From contig NZ_VWWJ01000005.1 of the NCBI RefSeq assembly GCF_011753055.1, forward strand, positions 310,001 through 374,000: a stretch of 64,000 bases of DNA, written 5' to 3'. Positions 1 to 7,978 of this stretch are shown in pieces. Source of the stretch: Burkholderia sp. Ax-1719 (lineage in GTDB: Bacteria; Pseudomonadota; Gammaproteobacteria; Burkholderiales; Burkholderiaceae). The stretch's first letter is position 1; each line of letters starts with the position of its first letter. A model generated the notes under the pieces. That model had not been told where the DNA came from and searched no databases. It saw only the letters and a program-made list of their open reading frames with translations. Made by a program: the position numbers and the translations under genes.

Positions 1-1
1 G

Positions 2-286
2 GCGTTGCCCGCGCGCGTGATCGAATGCTCGTCGATGTCGCTGGCGCTTTCGATGTGTTCGCAGATGGACACGCTCATCCTGCTTTCCTCCGAATCCACC
101 AGCAGCCGTTTCATGCGTGAAACGATGGACTTTCTCGATCTCGACGACCCGCTGCCCGCGCGCGCGATTTCGCTCGTTACGCGCGACCGCCATACGCTGC
201 CGGGTTCGGCCGAACGCCTGCACGACGCCATCGCCGACGCCTTGCGCGACTACGATCCCACGCGTCCTCATACCCTCAAGCCTTGA
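2..286 (+). CDS. LysR-type transcriptional regulator, C-terminal fragment (cut by window edge)
   Basis: The frame is open from the window edge and ends at 286, so only the last ~94 residues are present. The stretch ARVIECSSMSLALSMCSQMD followed by a low-complexity PLPARAISLVTRDRHTLP segment resembles the end of a LysR substrate-binding domain (effector pocket, then the last beta strand and helix). The DNA-binding half lies outside the window. Family assignment rests on this C-terminal pattern only. It is followed by 130 bp with a short hairpin and then the MHS transporter on the same strand, which it may regulate. Confidence 0.55.
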   Translation, partial: ALPARVIECSSMSLALSMCSQMDTLILLSSESTSSRFMRETMDFLDLDDPLPARAISLVTRDRHTLPGSAERLHDAIADALRDYDPTRPHTLKP

Positions 287-416
287 CGCCGCTATAACCA
301 GACGTCAACGGATTGAAAATCCGTCACTTGTCGCGTCGATTTTGGCAACAAACACTGGTTTCCGGTGACGAACGCCGCAATCCGAATCGCTCTGACAAGT
401 GGACAAGAGGACGTCG

Positions 417-1742
417 ATGAATGAAATGCCCCGCGCGCTGCACGACGGCGCGCCCGCCATGCGCCATGCCCTGCATCAGGCCGAACCGGTCCGGCGCGCG
501 CCCACGCGCCGCGCCATCGTCGCCGCCGCAATCGGCAACGGCCTGGAAATGTACGACTTCACGCTGTACAGCTTCTTTGCCGTGACCATCGGCAAGCTGT
601 TTTTTCCCACCGGCAATGCGCTCACTTCGCTGCTGCTGTCGTTTGCGACGTTCGGCGCGGGTTTTCTGATGCGTCCACTGGGCGCGGTCATCATCGGCAA
701 TCTCGCGGATCAGCGCGGCCGTAAGGCGGCGCTCACGCTGACCATCGCGTTGATGACCGCTGGCACCGCTTTGATCGCACTCACGCCGGGCTATGCAAGT
801 ATCGGTGTGAGCGCAACGATCCTGGTGGTGATCGGCCGCTTGTTGCAGGGGCTCTCGGCGGGTGGCGAGATTGGCGCGGCTTCCGCGCTGCTGATGGAGT
901 CGGGCAGCAAGGCGCGCCGCTGTTATTTCGTTAGCTGGCAGGCCGCGACGCAAGGCGGCGCGGCGCTCGTGGGCGCGCTCGCGGGCGTGGCGGTGTCCGC
1001 GACGTTGTCGCCCGATGCACTGCAATCGTGGGGCTGGCGTCTGCCGTTCCTGCTCGGCCTGTTGATTGCGCCGGTGGGCATCTATATCCGCAGGCATCTG
1101 GAAGAAACGCATGTGAGCGCGAAGCCGTCGGCGTTCAACGGCGTGGGAGCCGTGTTCCGCGAGCATGCCCGCACGCTGGTGCTCGGCACGTTTCTGATGA
1201 CGAGCAGCACGTCGGCGATGTATGTGATCGTGTTCTACATGCCGACGTATCTGGTCCGCACGCTGCACATGCCGCAGGTCACCGCGTTCGCCGCGACCTG
1301 CGTATCGGGACTCACGATGCTGGTGTTCGCGCCGCTGTTTGGCCGCTTCGCCGATCGTCTGCCGCGCCGCAAACCGCTTCTGATCGCCAACAGCGTGCTC
1401 TCCATGCTGATCGTGATCCCCAATTTCATGTTGCTTTCTTCAGCGCCGGGGCTGCCGCTCATCATGGTGTGTGTGGCGATCTCCGGCGTGTTGATGTCGA
1501 TTGGCACCGGCGCGGGCACGGCCATGATGATGGAGGCGCTGCCGCGTCACCATCGCGCCACCGGCATGTCAATCATGTACAGCTTTGGCGTGACGATATT
1601 CGGCGGCTTCGCCCCGCTAGCCGTCACCTGGCTCATCAGCGCGACCGGCAGCCGCATGGCGCCTGCGGGATATCTGCTGGGCGCTTATCTGATCAGCTTT
1701 ATCGCCTTGCTGTTTTATCCCAGCAATCCGGGCCGCGATTGA
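417..1742 (+). CDS. MFS transporter, metabolite:H+ symporter (MHS) type
   Basis: A 441-residue inner-membrane transporter. The start is the ATG at 417, with an AGAGG ribosome site 7-8 bases upstream; an in-frame GTG at 399 lacks one. NGLEMYDFTLYSFFAVTIGKLFF is TM1 of the MHS family (ShiA/ProP/CitA-like), and the loop DQRGRKAAL is the MFS signature between TM2 and TM3. The family imports organic acids, such as dicarboxylates, citrate or aromatic-amino-acid conjugates, with protons. It lies 42 bp before the M20 amidohydrolase, so the two probably form one unit that imports and hydrolyses an N-acyl amino acid. The substrate is inferred, not shown. Confidence 0.88.
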   Translation: MNEMPRALHDGAPAMRHALHQAEPVRRAPTRRAIVAAAIGNGLEMYDFTLYSFFAVTIGKLFFPTGNALTSLLLSFATFGAGFLMRPLGAVIIGNLADQRGRKAALTLTIALMTAGTALIALTPGYASIGVSATILVVIGRLLQGLSAGGEIGAASALLMESGSKARRCYFVSWQAATQGGAALVGALAGVAVSATLSPDALQSWGWRLPFLLGLLIAPVGIYIRRHLEETHVSAKPSAFNGVGAVFREHARTLVLGTFLMTSSTSAMYVIVFYMPTYLVRTLHMPQVTAFAATCVSGLTMLVFAPLFGRFADRLPRRKPLLIANSVLSMLIVIPNFMLLSSAPGLPLIMVCVAISGVLMSIGTGAGTAMMMEALPRHHRATGMSIMYSFGVTIFGGFAPLAVTWLISATGSRMAPAGYLLGAYLISFIALLFYPSNPGRD

Positions 1743-1784
1743 TTCCGCCCGCCGCATCGATCATTCAATCAGCCGGAAAACATC

Positions 1785-2981
1785 ATGAATCAGCGCGATC
1801 CCAATCAAATTGCCGCCGCGCTCGCGGCTTCTGCTCCGCGTTTTGCCGCCATTCGTCACCGCATCCACGCTCATCCTGAACTGGGCGCAGAGGTGCCCGA
1901 TACGGCCGGTCTCGTCGCGAAGCTGCTGGGCGAGTGGGGTTATGACGTACATACTGGAATTGGCGGCCACGGTGTCGTGGCCCAGTTGAGAGTGGGCGAG
2001 GGCACGCGGCGGCTCGGCCTGCGTGCGGACATGGACGCACTGCCGATGCAGGAGCGCACCGGCTTGCCTTATGCGAGCACCGTGGATGGCCGCATGCATG
2101 CGTGCGGCCACGACGGCCATACCGTGACGCTGCTCGCCGCCGCGGAATATCTTGCCGCCACGCGCGCGTTCGACGGCACGCTGAACCTGATCTTTCAGCC
2201 CGATGAAGAGGGCCTGAGCGGCGCGCTCGCGATGATGAACGATGGCTTGTTCGAGCGCTTTCCGTGTGACGCCGTCTATGCCTTTCATAATGCGCCTGGC
2301 CTGCCGGTCGGCAAGGCGGTGGTGCAGGCGGGGCCGCTGGGCGGATCGTCGGATCGCGTGAGCGTGACGTTTCGTGGCAAGGGCGGTCATGGTGCGATTC
2401 CGCATCGCGCGATCGATCCCACGCTGGCCTTGTGCATGACCGTGGTGGCGCTGCAGGGTATCGTCTCGCGCAACATCGCGCCCGTGGATGCGGGCGTGAT
2501 CAGCGTGGGACAACTATCCGCGGGCAGCACGTATAACGTGATCCCCGAAACCGCCACGCTGAAACTGACCGTGCGCGCCACCGTTCCCGCCGTGCGCGAA
2601 CTACTGGAAGCGCGCATTCGCGCCGTGGTTGCGCATCAGGCCGCATCGGCGGGCGTGGAAGCCGATATCGTCTACGAACATATGGTCCCGGCAATCATGA
2701 ATACGCCAGCCGAGTCGCAGATCGCACGCGCGGCAGTCGCGAGTGTATTGGGCGCGGATAAGGTCATACAGGTGCCGCCGTCCACGCAGATGGGCAGTGA
2801 AGACTTCGCGTGGATGCTGGAACGCTTGCCGGGCTGCTATTTCTCGCTGGGCAACGGCACGGGCGAATGGGTGGGCTGTTCGCTGCACAACGACGGTTAC
2901 GACTTCAACGACGAATTGATTCCGATTGGCGCGGCCTGCTGGGTGGCGCTCGCCGAATCGTATCTGTGTAACGCCAGTTAA
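1785..2981 (+). CDS. M20 family metal-dependent amidohydrolase (hippurate hydrolase-like)
   Basis: A 398-residue cytoplasmic peptidase-M20D protein. The metal-binding motif MHACGHDGHT lies near residue 105, the catalytic/metal EE pair is in FQPDEEGLSG, and a dimerisation domain starts with KGGHGAIPH. The C-terminal QMGSEDFAWM supplies the last metal ligand. Relatives cleave hippurate, N-acetyl amino acids or indole-3-acetyl-amino-acid conjugates. The start ATG at 1785 follows the MHS transporter by 42 bp and a porin gene follows downstream, which suggests outer-membrane entry, import and hydrolysis as one pathway. Which acyl-amino acid is cleaved cannot be read from the sequence. Confidence 0.9.
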   Translation: MNQRDPNQIAAALAASAPRFAAIRHRIHAHPELGAEVPDTAGLVAKLLGEWGYDVHTGIGGHGVVAQLRVGEGTRRLGLRADMDALPMQERTGLPYASTVDGRMHACGHDGHTVTLLAAAEYLAATRAFDGTLNLIFQPDEEGLSGALAMMNDGLFERFPCDAVYAFHNAPGLPVGKAVVQAGPLGGSSDRVSVTFRGKGGHGAIPHRAIDPTLALCMTVVALQGIVSRNIAPVDAGVISVGQLSAGSTYNVIPETATLKLTVRATVPAVRELLEARIRAVVAHQAASAGVEADIVYEHMVPAIMNTPAESQIARAAVASVLGADKVIQVPPSTQMGSEDFAWMLERLPGCYFSLGNGTGEWVGCSLHNDGYDFNDELIPIGAACWVALAESYLCNAS

Positions 2982-2991
2982 GCCTCTTCAC

Positions 2992-3016
2992 ACGCGAATG
3001 GACAAGACATTCGCGT
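2992..3016 (+). terminator. 9-bp perfect hairpin between amidohydrolase and porin genes
   Basis: ACGCGAATG and CATTCGCGT are perfectly complementary around a 7-base loop, 11 bp after the amidohydrolase stop. No T-run follows, so it is either a weak terminator, an mRNA-stabilising hairpin that sets different expression of the porin, or an operator. Confidence 0.4.
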
Positions 3017-3072
3017 CAATCAATTAATTCGGATGCCGAAATAAAAGCATGAAGAAAACGGGAGATCTTTTG

Positions 3073-4254
3073 ATGCGTCATCGCGTAGCGGCTGCGGCAG
3101 TGGGAATGGCGGTAACGGGGACGCTCAGCAGCGTAGCGCATGCCCAATCCAGCGTAACGCTGTACGGCGTGGCGGACGTCGGCATGGTGTTCAATTCGAA
3201 CTCGGGCGGCAAGCAGCAGTATGGGCTCGCGAGCGGTAACGCCAGTTCGAGCGTCTGGGGACTCAAGGGCAGCGAGGATCTGGGTGGCGGCCTTGCGGCG
3301 ATATTTACGGTCGAGAACGGCTATAGCGCGACCTCAGGGACAATTTCGCAAAACGGTACGTTGTTCGGCAGACAGGCATTCGTCGGGCTTTCTGGCAACG
3401 CCGGGACGCTGACCCTGGGACGCCAGTATTCGAGCGCTTACTGGTACACCGGCTACCTCACGGCTGGCGGCAGTTGGGCCGGGTCTGGCGCGGGCTATGG
3501 CGCGCATCCCGGCGATGTCGATAATCAGGATACCTTCGCGCGCGTGAATAACGCGGTCAAATACACGACGCCAAAATTCTACGGGTTCACGCTGTCGGGC
3601 ATGGTTGCGTTCGGCAATCAGGCAGGCTCGATTGCGACCAACCGGATCGTCGCGATTGGCGCGGGTTTTGCGCGCGGGCCCCTAAAGATGGGCCTGGGTT
3701 ACCAGGACGCCAACCGGCCCAACTATTCGTTCTTTGGCAACAAGGCGAACGATAGCGCTACCGCCAACAATATCTACAATCCGGTCTATGCGGGTTTCGC
3801 TTCGGCGGGTGCGCAGAAGATTTTCTCGGCTGCTGCTGCTTATACGATCGACTGGGCGACGCTCGGCCTTGCCTATAGCAATACGCGCTTCACGGACCTC
3901 GGCACGGTGGCGGTAACAGGACTTTCAGCAGCGGAAAAAGCCTTTCGCGGCACGGCGACGTTCAATATCGGCGAAGCCAACCTCAAGTTCCAGCTCAGTC
4001 CCGCGTTGATGGTGGGCGCGGCGTACTCGTACACGCAGAGCGGCGGCGTGACGCGCGCACACTATCAACAGGTGGATCTGGCGCTCGACTATGCCTTGTC
4101 CAAGCGTACCGACCTCTACACGATGGCGTTCTTTCAGCACGCCAGCGGCACCGATTCGCGCGGCTTGCCGGCGGTTGCCGCGCTCGGCGGCGTGAGCGCT
4201 TCGCACAGCAATAATCAGACGCTCGTGACGGCGGGCATTCGCCATCGCTTCTGA
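3073..4254 (+). CDS. Gram-negative porin (OmpC/OmpF-like trimeric porin)
   Basis: A 393-residue outer-membrane porin. The preferred start is the ATG at 3073, with GGGAGA ~7 bases upstream; an in-frame ATG at 3049 would add 8 residues. A signal peptide of ~25 residues (VAAAAVGMAVTGTLSSVAHA) precedes QSSVTLYGVADVG, the usual start of Burkholderia general porins. SVWGLKGSEDLGGGLAAIF and the terminal GIRHRF (final Phe for BAM insertion) are further hallmarks. It probably supplies outer-membrane passage for the substrate of the upstream transporter and hydrolase. It converges with a second porin 21 bp away. Confidence 0.92.
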   Translation: MRHRVAAAAVGMAVTGTLSSVAHAQSSVTLYGVADVGMVFNSNSGGKQQYGLASGNASSSVWGLKGSEDLGGGLAAIFTVENGYSATSGTISQNGTLFGRQAFVGLSGNAGTLTLGRQYSSAYWYTGYLTAGGSWAGSGAGYGAHPGDVDNQDTFARVNNAVKYTTPKFYGFTLSGMVAFGNQAGSIATNRIVAIGAGFARGPLKMGLGYQDANRPNYSFFGNKANDSATANNIYNPVYAGFASAGAQKIFSAAAAYTIDWATLGLAYSNTRFTDLGTVAVTGLSAAEKAFRGTATFNIGEANLKFQLSPALMVGAAYSYTQSGGVTRAHYQQVDLALDYALSKRTDLYTMAFFQHASGTDSRGLPAVAALGGVSASHSNNQTLVTAGIRHRF

Positions 4255-4275
4255 ACGAAGCCCGCGCGCCGTGCA

Positions 4276-5376
4276 TCAGAAGTTGTGCACGAGGCCGATG
4301 ATTTCCGTCGTGATGTTCTTGCCCGCACCCACGGCGATGCCTGGGCCTGCCGCGTCCGTGACCGTGAAAGCCGTCGATCCGTGATTACGCACGCCTGCCA
4401 CGCCCGCATAGAAGCCGGTGCGCTTCGAAAGCAGATAGTCGTAGCGCAAGGCCCACGAGAGCGCGTGGCCGTCGCCGCCCGAACGCAGCCAGTACTGGCC
4501 GAAGCTCGCGAGCAAGGAGCCGCCCGCGACGTGACGGATCAGCGCGTTGACTTCGTAGAAGTCGTGGTTGGGCGTGGCGTAGGCGCTCGACATCGAACTG
4601 CTCACGCCGGTGGCGTTGCGATGCGCCTGGTAAAGCGCGGCGGTTTTCACTGCGCCGAAATCGTACGATGCGCCGATCAGGTAGTAGCGGCCCGTAGCGA
4701 CCGGCGTTGTCGTGGTGAGCGTGGCGGTGGCCGCGAAGCGCTGCTGCAGATAGTCGACATCGGCGGAAAACGCGCCCGCCTTGAAGTTCAGCCCTGCCGA
4801 AAGCGTGTCGCCCAGCGATGCCGGTACGCCGCTAGAGCCGTTCGCGCCGCGCGCATACAGCGCGCGCAGCGTGAAGCCCGCGATTTCCGGCGAAGCGTAG
4901 CGCAGCGAGTTCGCGGTGCGCGCGACCGGCACGAACACGTAATTGTTGGTGGCGTTGCCCCAGGCCAGCGCGTTGAGTTCGCCGATCGAATAGGTCACGT
5001 AGCTCAGGAATAGCGGCGTGTAGTTGTTGCCCGCCTGAATCTGGCCGAACGGTCCGCGCACGCCAATCCACGCCTCGCGGTTGAAGAGCGCCGTGCTGCT
5101 GGCCATCGCGCCCGAGTTCGCGTTGAAGCCGTTCTCCAGCTTGAACACCACGGTATAGCCCGCACCCAGATCCTCCTTGCCGAAGAATCCCCAGCGCGAG
5201 GGCGCGACGGAACTTGAGGCCTCGCGCACAACGGTCTGTCCGCCGGTATTGGCGACCTGAATCGCCGTGTCGATGATGCCGTAGAGCGTGACGGACGACT
5301 GGGCGTAAGCGCCGGATGCGCCCAGTGTGGCGGCGGTCGTGACCAGGGCCGTGGTGGCGAACGGTGCAAATCTCAT
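4276..5376 (-). CDS. Gram-negative porin (OmpC-like), predicted GntR target
   Basis: A 366-residue porin. The start ATG at 5376 has AGGAGA upstream; the open frame extends further 5' but without a signal peptide. The signal peptide MRFAPFATTALVTTAATLGA ends at AYA before QSSVTLYGIIDTA. RWGFFGKEDLGAGYTVVFKL and the C-terminal Phe are typical of porins. It is transcribed away from a 230-bp region that holds three copies of the half-site also found in front of the glcG operon. The neighbouring GntR protein therefore probably controls it, and it would admit the substrate of that aromatic pathway. Confidence 0.92.
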   Translation of the reverse strand: MRFAPFATTALVTTAATLGASGAYAQSSVTLYGIIDTAIQVANTGGQTVVREASSSVAPSRWGFFGKEDLGAGYTVVFKLENGFNANSGAMASSTALFNREAWIGVRGPFGQIQAGNNYTPLFLSYVTYSIGELNALAWGNATNNYVFVPVARTANSLRYASPEIAGFTLRALYARGANGSSGVPASLGDTLSAGLNFKAGAFSADVDYLQQRFAATATLTTTTPVATGRYYLIGASYDFGAVKTAALYQAHRNATGVSSSMSSAYATPNHDFYEVNALIRHVAGGSLLASFGQYWLRSGGDGHALSWALRYDYLLSKRTGFYAGVAGVRNHGSTAFTVTDAAGPGIAVGAGKNITTEIIGLVHNF

Positions 5377-5423
5377 CTTGTCTCCTGAACGGTGCCGTCG
5401 AAATGCGGCACTCTCTGAAAGCA

Positions 5424-5497
5424 GGAGTTTTGTGTACGAGGGCTGGATGGTCAATAAAAAATATACAAAACTATCGAAAACACCAGGTTGTGTATTC
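5424..5497 (-). promoter_or_regulatory. Predicted FCD-GntR operator cluster upstream of porin
   Basis: Three related half-sites are seen: TTTTGTGTAC at 5428-5437, ATATACAAAACTA at 5461-5473, and GTTGTGTAT at 5487-5495. The last two form an inverted pair spanning 33 bp. On the minus strand 5461-5473 reads TAGTTTTGTATAT, identical to 6448-6460 in front of the glcG-like operon. The sites lie 50-120 bp before the porin start. Assignment to the adjacent GntR protein is inference from position and from the shared sequence. Confidence 0.6.
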
Positions 5498-5606
5498 GAC
5501 TGCGGGAAATCGACAAACCGTGAGCGAAAGCACGCCCGCACGCGCCAGACGGCGCGCGGGCGTACTCAGCAAGGGAAAGGCGGCAGGGACGCGGCTGGCG
5601 GGAGGC

Positions 5607-6329
5607 TCAGCGCGAAGGCGGGAACAGATCGGCGTCCGCGAGGATGATGTCGGCGGTCTGGCGGTAGTGCGTGGTGAGGAGCTGGATGGCGAGCGCGGCG
5701 TCGCCGGCCACCACCGCGTCCAGCATCGACTTGTGCTCTGCGCCCTCATGGCGTTTGGGGAACACACGCCGCACGGAGAGTTGGCGGTAACGGTAGAGCT
5801 GGTCGGCCAGTTGTTCGCAGAAGTTTATGAGCCAGCGCGACTGGCAGCCGCCGATCAGCGCGCGATGGAACTCGCGATGGCGGCGCTCCCACTCGGGGTT
5901 CTCCTTGTATTCGCTGTCGCTGAGCGAACGCGGCACTTTGGAGAGCCGATGGTAGGCCAGCACGACCTCTTCTTCCCATTCGACGGAGCGGCTGGCGAAG
6001 GCTTCGCGCAGGGCGACTTCCTCCAGCCAGCAACGCGTTTTGGTGATCTCCTGCAGGTCGCTCGCGCTGATGCCGGCTACCGCGAAGCCGCGCTGGTCGC
6101 GCCGCTCGACCAACCCGTCCGACGTGAGGCGATTGAGCGCTTCGCGCACTGGCGTCTGACCGGCCTGATACTGGTCGCACAGAAACTCGATCTGGAGTTT
6201 GCGGCCCGGTTCGAGCTTGCCGTCCAGCAGGTCGGCGCGGATGCGGTCATACAGGTTCGTGGCCAGCGTGGCGGCGCTTGCGCCGCCCGCGCCCGCGGGT
6301 GGCGCGGGATAAGTCACTGTGCGGGACAA
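5607..6329 (-). CDS. GntR family regulator, FadR/FCD subfamily
   Basis: A ~240-residue repressor-type regulator. The N-terminal winged helix (NLYDRIRADLLDGKLEPGRKL ... AGQTPVREALNRLTSDGLVE) is followed by an all-helical FCD effector domain, with metal-type His residues in RRHREFHRALIGGC and HKSMLDAVVAGD. The start chosen is the TTG at 6329, preceded by AGAGG; a GTG at 6335 is possible. The open frame up to 6431 would run into the operator sites and lacks a ribosome site. It lies between a divergent porin (downstream side) and the glcG-like operon, and both have near-identical operator half-sites. Ligands of this subfamily are usually organic or aromatic acids. Confidence 0.88.
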   Translation of the reverse strand: MSRTVTYPAPPAGAGGASAATLATNLYDRIRADLLDGKLEPGRKLQIEFLCDQYQAGQTPVREALNRLTSDGLVERRDQRGFAVAGISASDLQEITKTRCWLEEVALREAFASRSVEWEEEVVLAYHRLSKVPRSLSDSEYKENPEWERRHREFHRALIGGCQSRWLINFCEQLADQLYRYRQLSVRRVFPKRHEGAEHKSMLDAVVAGDAALAIQLLTTHYRQTADIILADADLFPPSR

Positions 6330-6425
6330 GTTCACACCTCTGCATTGTTTCGTTTGCGTGAAAGTATATCCGATCAGTCTTGCATTCCTGCTGTTTGGCG
6401 AGTCTATGGGGTTTTCCCCATGTAA

Positions 6426-6461
6426 ATACACAAAATCATCGACAACGTAGTTTTGTATATA
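6426..6461 (+). promoter_or_regulatory. Predicted FCD-GntR operator in gntR/glcG intergenic region
   Basis: ATACACAAA at 6426-6434 and GTTTTGTAT at 6450-6458 form an inverted pair spanning 33 bp, the same geometry as 5463-5495. TAGTTTTGTATAT at 6448-6460 is exactly the 13-mer found in inverted orientation at 5461-5473. The site lies between the gntR start and the glcG-like gene, so it would serve both autoregulation and control of the catabolic operon. Confidence 0.6.
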
Positions 6462-6512
6462 TTATGATCGTCGGCAGATCGAAACGCAGGACCGAGGCAG
6501 GAGAGAGACAGG

Positions 6513-6938
6513 ATGGAGACGTTGACGCTGGATCAGGCCAACCTTATTGCGGCCGCTGCGCTGGGCGCGGCTCGACGCGATGGCCTTCGCGCCATGGCGC
6601 TGGTCGTACTCGACGAGGCGGGCCAGTTGAAACTGGCGACGCGCGAAGACGGCGCCACGCCGCTGCGCGTGGAGATCGCACATGGCAAGGCCGCTGCGGC
6701 ATTCGGCATGGGCGTCAATACGCGCACCCTGCACGAACGCGCCAGCGCGAATCCGGTGTTCTTCAACGCCATTGCCCCTGCGAGCGGCGGCAAGTTCATT
6801 GCGCAGACGGGGGCGGTCGTGATCGTCGCGGCGAATGGACAGGTGCTGGGCGCGATCGGCGCGAGCGGCGGCACCGGCGACGAAGACGAGGCCATCTGCA
6901 TCGAGGCCCTGCGCGCAGTCGGCCTCGCGCATCGTTAA
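6513..6938 (+). CDS. GlcG/HbpS family heme-binding-like protein
   Basis: A 141-residue protein of the GlcG/HbpS (DUF336) fold. The pattern LDEAGQLKLATREDGA, an AHGKAAAAFGMG helix and the C-terminal GAIGASGGTGDEDEAIC are family hallmarks. It has no signal peptide, so it is probably cytoplasmic. Members often accompany catabolic operons and their exact role is unclear; some bind heme, others are proposed chaperones or isomerases. It is the first gene of the operon running to 12867, directly behind the GntR operator, with GGAGAGA upstream of the ATG. Confidence 0.85.
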   Translation: METLTLDQANLIAAAALGAARRDGLRAMALVVLDEAGQLKLATREDGATPLRVEIAHGKAAAAFGMGVNTRTLHERASANPVFFNAIAPASGGKFIAQTGAVVIVAANGQVLGAIGASGGTGDEDEAICIEALRAVGLAHR

Positions 6939-6948
6939 GGCTAACGCC

Positions 6949-7977
6949 ATGCAAGCCGCTTACCGCTGCGCCTGTCACGGCATCGACGTTCACGCGCATA
7001 TCGTGCCCGCCGAGTTTCCGGCTTACCTGGGCGCGCGTGCGCCGCGCGACTGGCCGTCGATGCAGGCCGCGCACGCCTGCCATCGCCATGTGGTGATCGA
7101 CGAGAAGATCTACCGCACGGTGTCCGATCTGTGCTGGGACACTGAAAAGCGTATTGCCGATATGGACGCGCAGAACGTGGCGATCCAGGCGATCTCGCCG
7201 ATGCCCGAATTGTTGTCCTACTGGATGGACGCCTCAGACGCGCTGCCGCTGCTGCAATACCTCAACGACACCATCGCGCGCATGACCGACGCGAGCGCGG
7301 GCCGCATGGTGGGACTGGGCGCGGTGCCACTGCAGGATGTCGACATGGCGATTGGCGAACTCGAACGCCTGATGCGCACGCCGGGCTTCGCGGGCGTGGA
7401 GATCGGCAGCAATATCAATGGCGCGCCCATTGGCGCGGCGCAGTTCGATGCCTTTTTCGAGGCCTGCGAGGCGCTGGGCGCGGCGGTGTTCGTGCATGCG
7501 CTGCGGCCCACGGGCAAGGAGCGTCTGGTGGGCCCGGCGCAACTGGTTCAGGCGCTCGCGTTTCCCACTGATGTGGGGCTGGCAGCGGCATCTGCCATTA
7601 CGTCGAATCTGATCGTCAGGCATCCGAAGCTTCGCATTGCGTTCAGCCACGGCGGCGGCACGCTGGCTTCGTTGCTGCCGCGTCTGGAGCAGGCGAGCCA
7701 GGTGTTCGCGCCGCTGCGCGAAACGCTGGAGATCTCACCGCGCGAGCAGGCGCGCCGTCTCTGGTATGACTCGCTCGTGTTCGATACGCCCACGCTGCGC
7801 CACCTCGTCGAGACTTTCGGCGATACGCGTCTGATGCTGGGCACCGATTATCCGTTTGCGTTCCGCGAGCGCGATCCCGTGGGCGGCGTGCAGGCGCTCG
7901 GCCTCGACGCGGCCGCCGCGGAACGGCTCATCTATCGCAACGCCCGGGAATTCCTGGGCATCAGGAATGGAGCATGA
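6949..7977 (+). CDS. Amidohydrolase-2 family protein (ACMSD-like decarboxylase/hydrolase)
   Basis: A 342-residue TIM-barrel metalloenzyme. Metal ligands are visible as HGIDVHAH near residue 13, VHALRP mid-protein, FSHGGG and LGTDYPF near the end. The family includes 2-amino-3-carboxymuconate-6-semialdehyde decarboxylase, gamma-resorcylate decarboxylase and related non-oxidative decarboxylases. The start ATG at 6949 is 10 bp after the GlcG gene; earlier in-frame starts lie inside that gene. In this operon it could decarboxylate an aromatic acid or a ring-cleavage product. The exact substrate is unknown. Confidence 0.85.
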   Translation: MQAAYRCACHGIDVHAHIVPAEFPAYLGARAPRDWPSMQAAHACHRHVVIDEKIYRTVSDLCWDTEKRIADMDAQNVAIQAISPMPELLSYWMDASDALPLLQYLNDTIARMTDASAGRMVGLGAVPLQDVDMAIGELERLMRTPGFAGVEIGSNINGAPIGAAQFDAFFEACEALGAAVFVHALRPTGKERLVGPAQLVQALAFPTDVGLAAASAITSNLIVRHPKLRIAFSHGGGTLASLLPRLEQASQVFAPLRETLEISPREQARRLWYDSLVFDTPTLRHLVETFGDTRLMLGTDYPFAFRERDPVGGVQALGLDAAAAERLIYRNAREFLGIRNGA

Positions 7978-7978
7978 C

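Noticed and set aside
308..324. Hairpin ACGGATT-GAA-AATCCGT that looks like a tRNA-Phe anticodon arm
   Set aside because: No acceptor, D or T arm with proper pairing or CCA end could be built around it, so neither a tRNA gene nor a tRNA-derived attachment site is supported.
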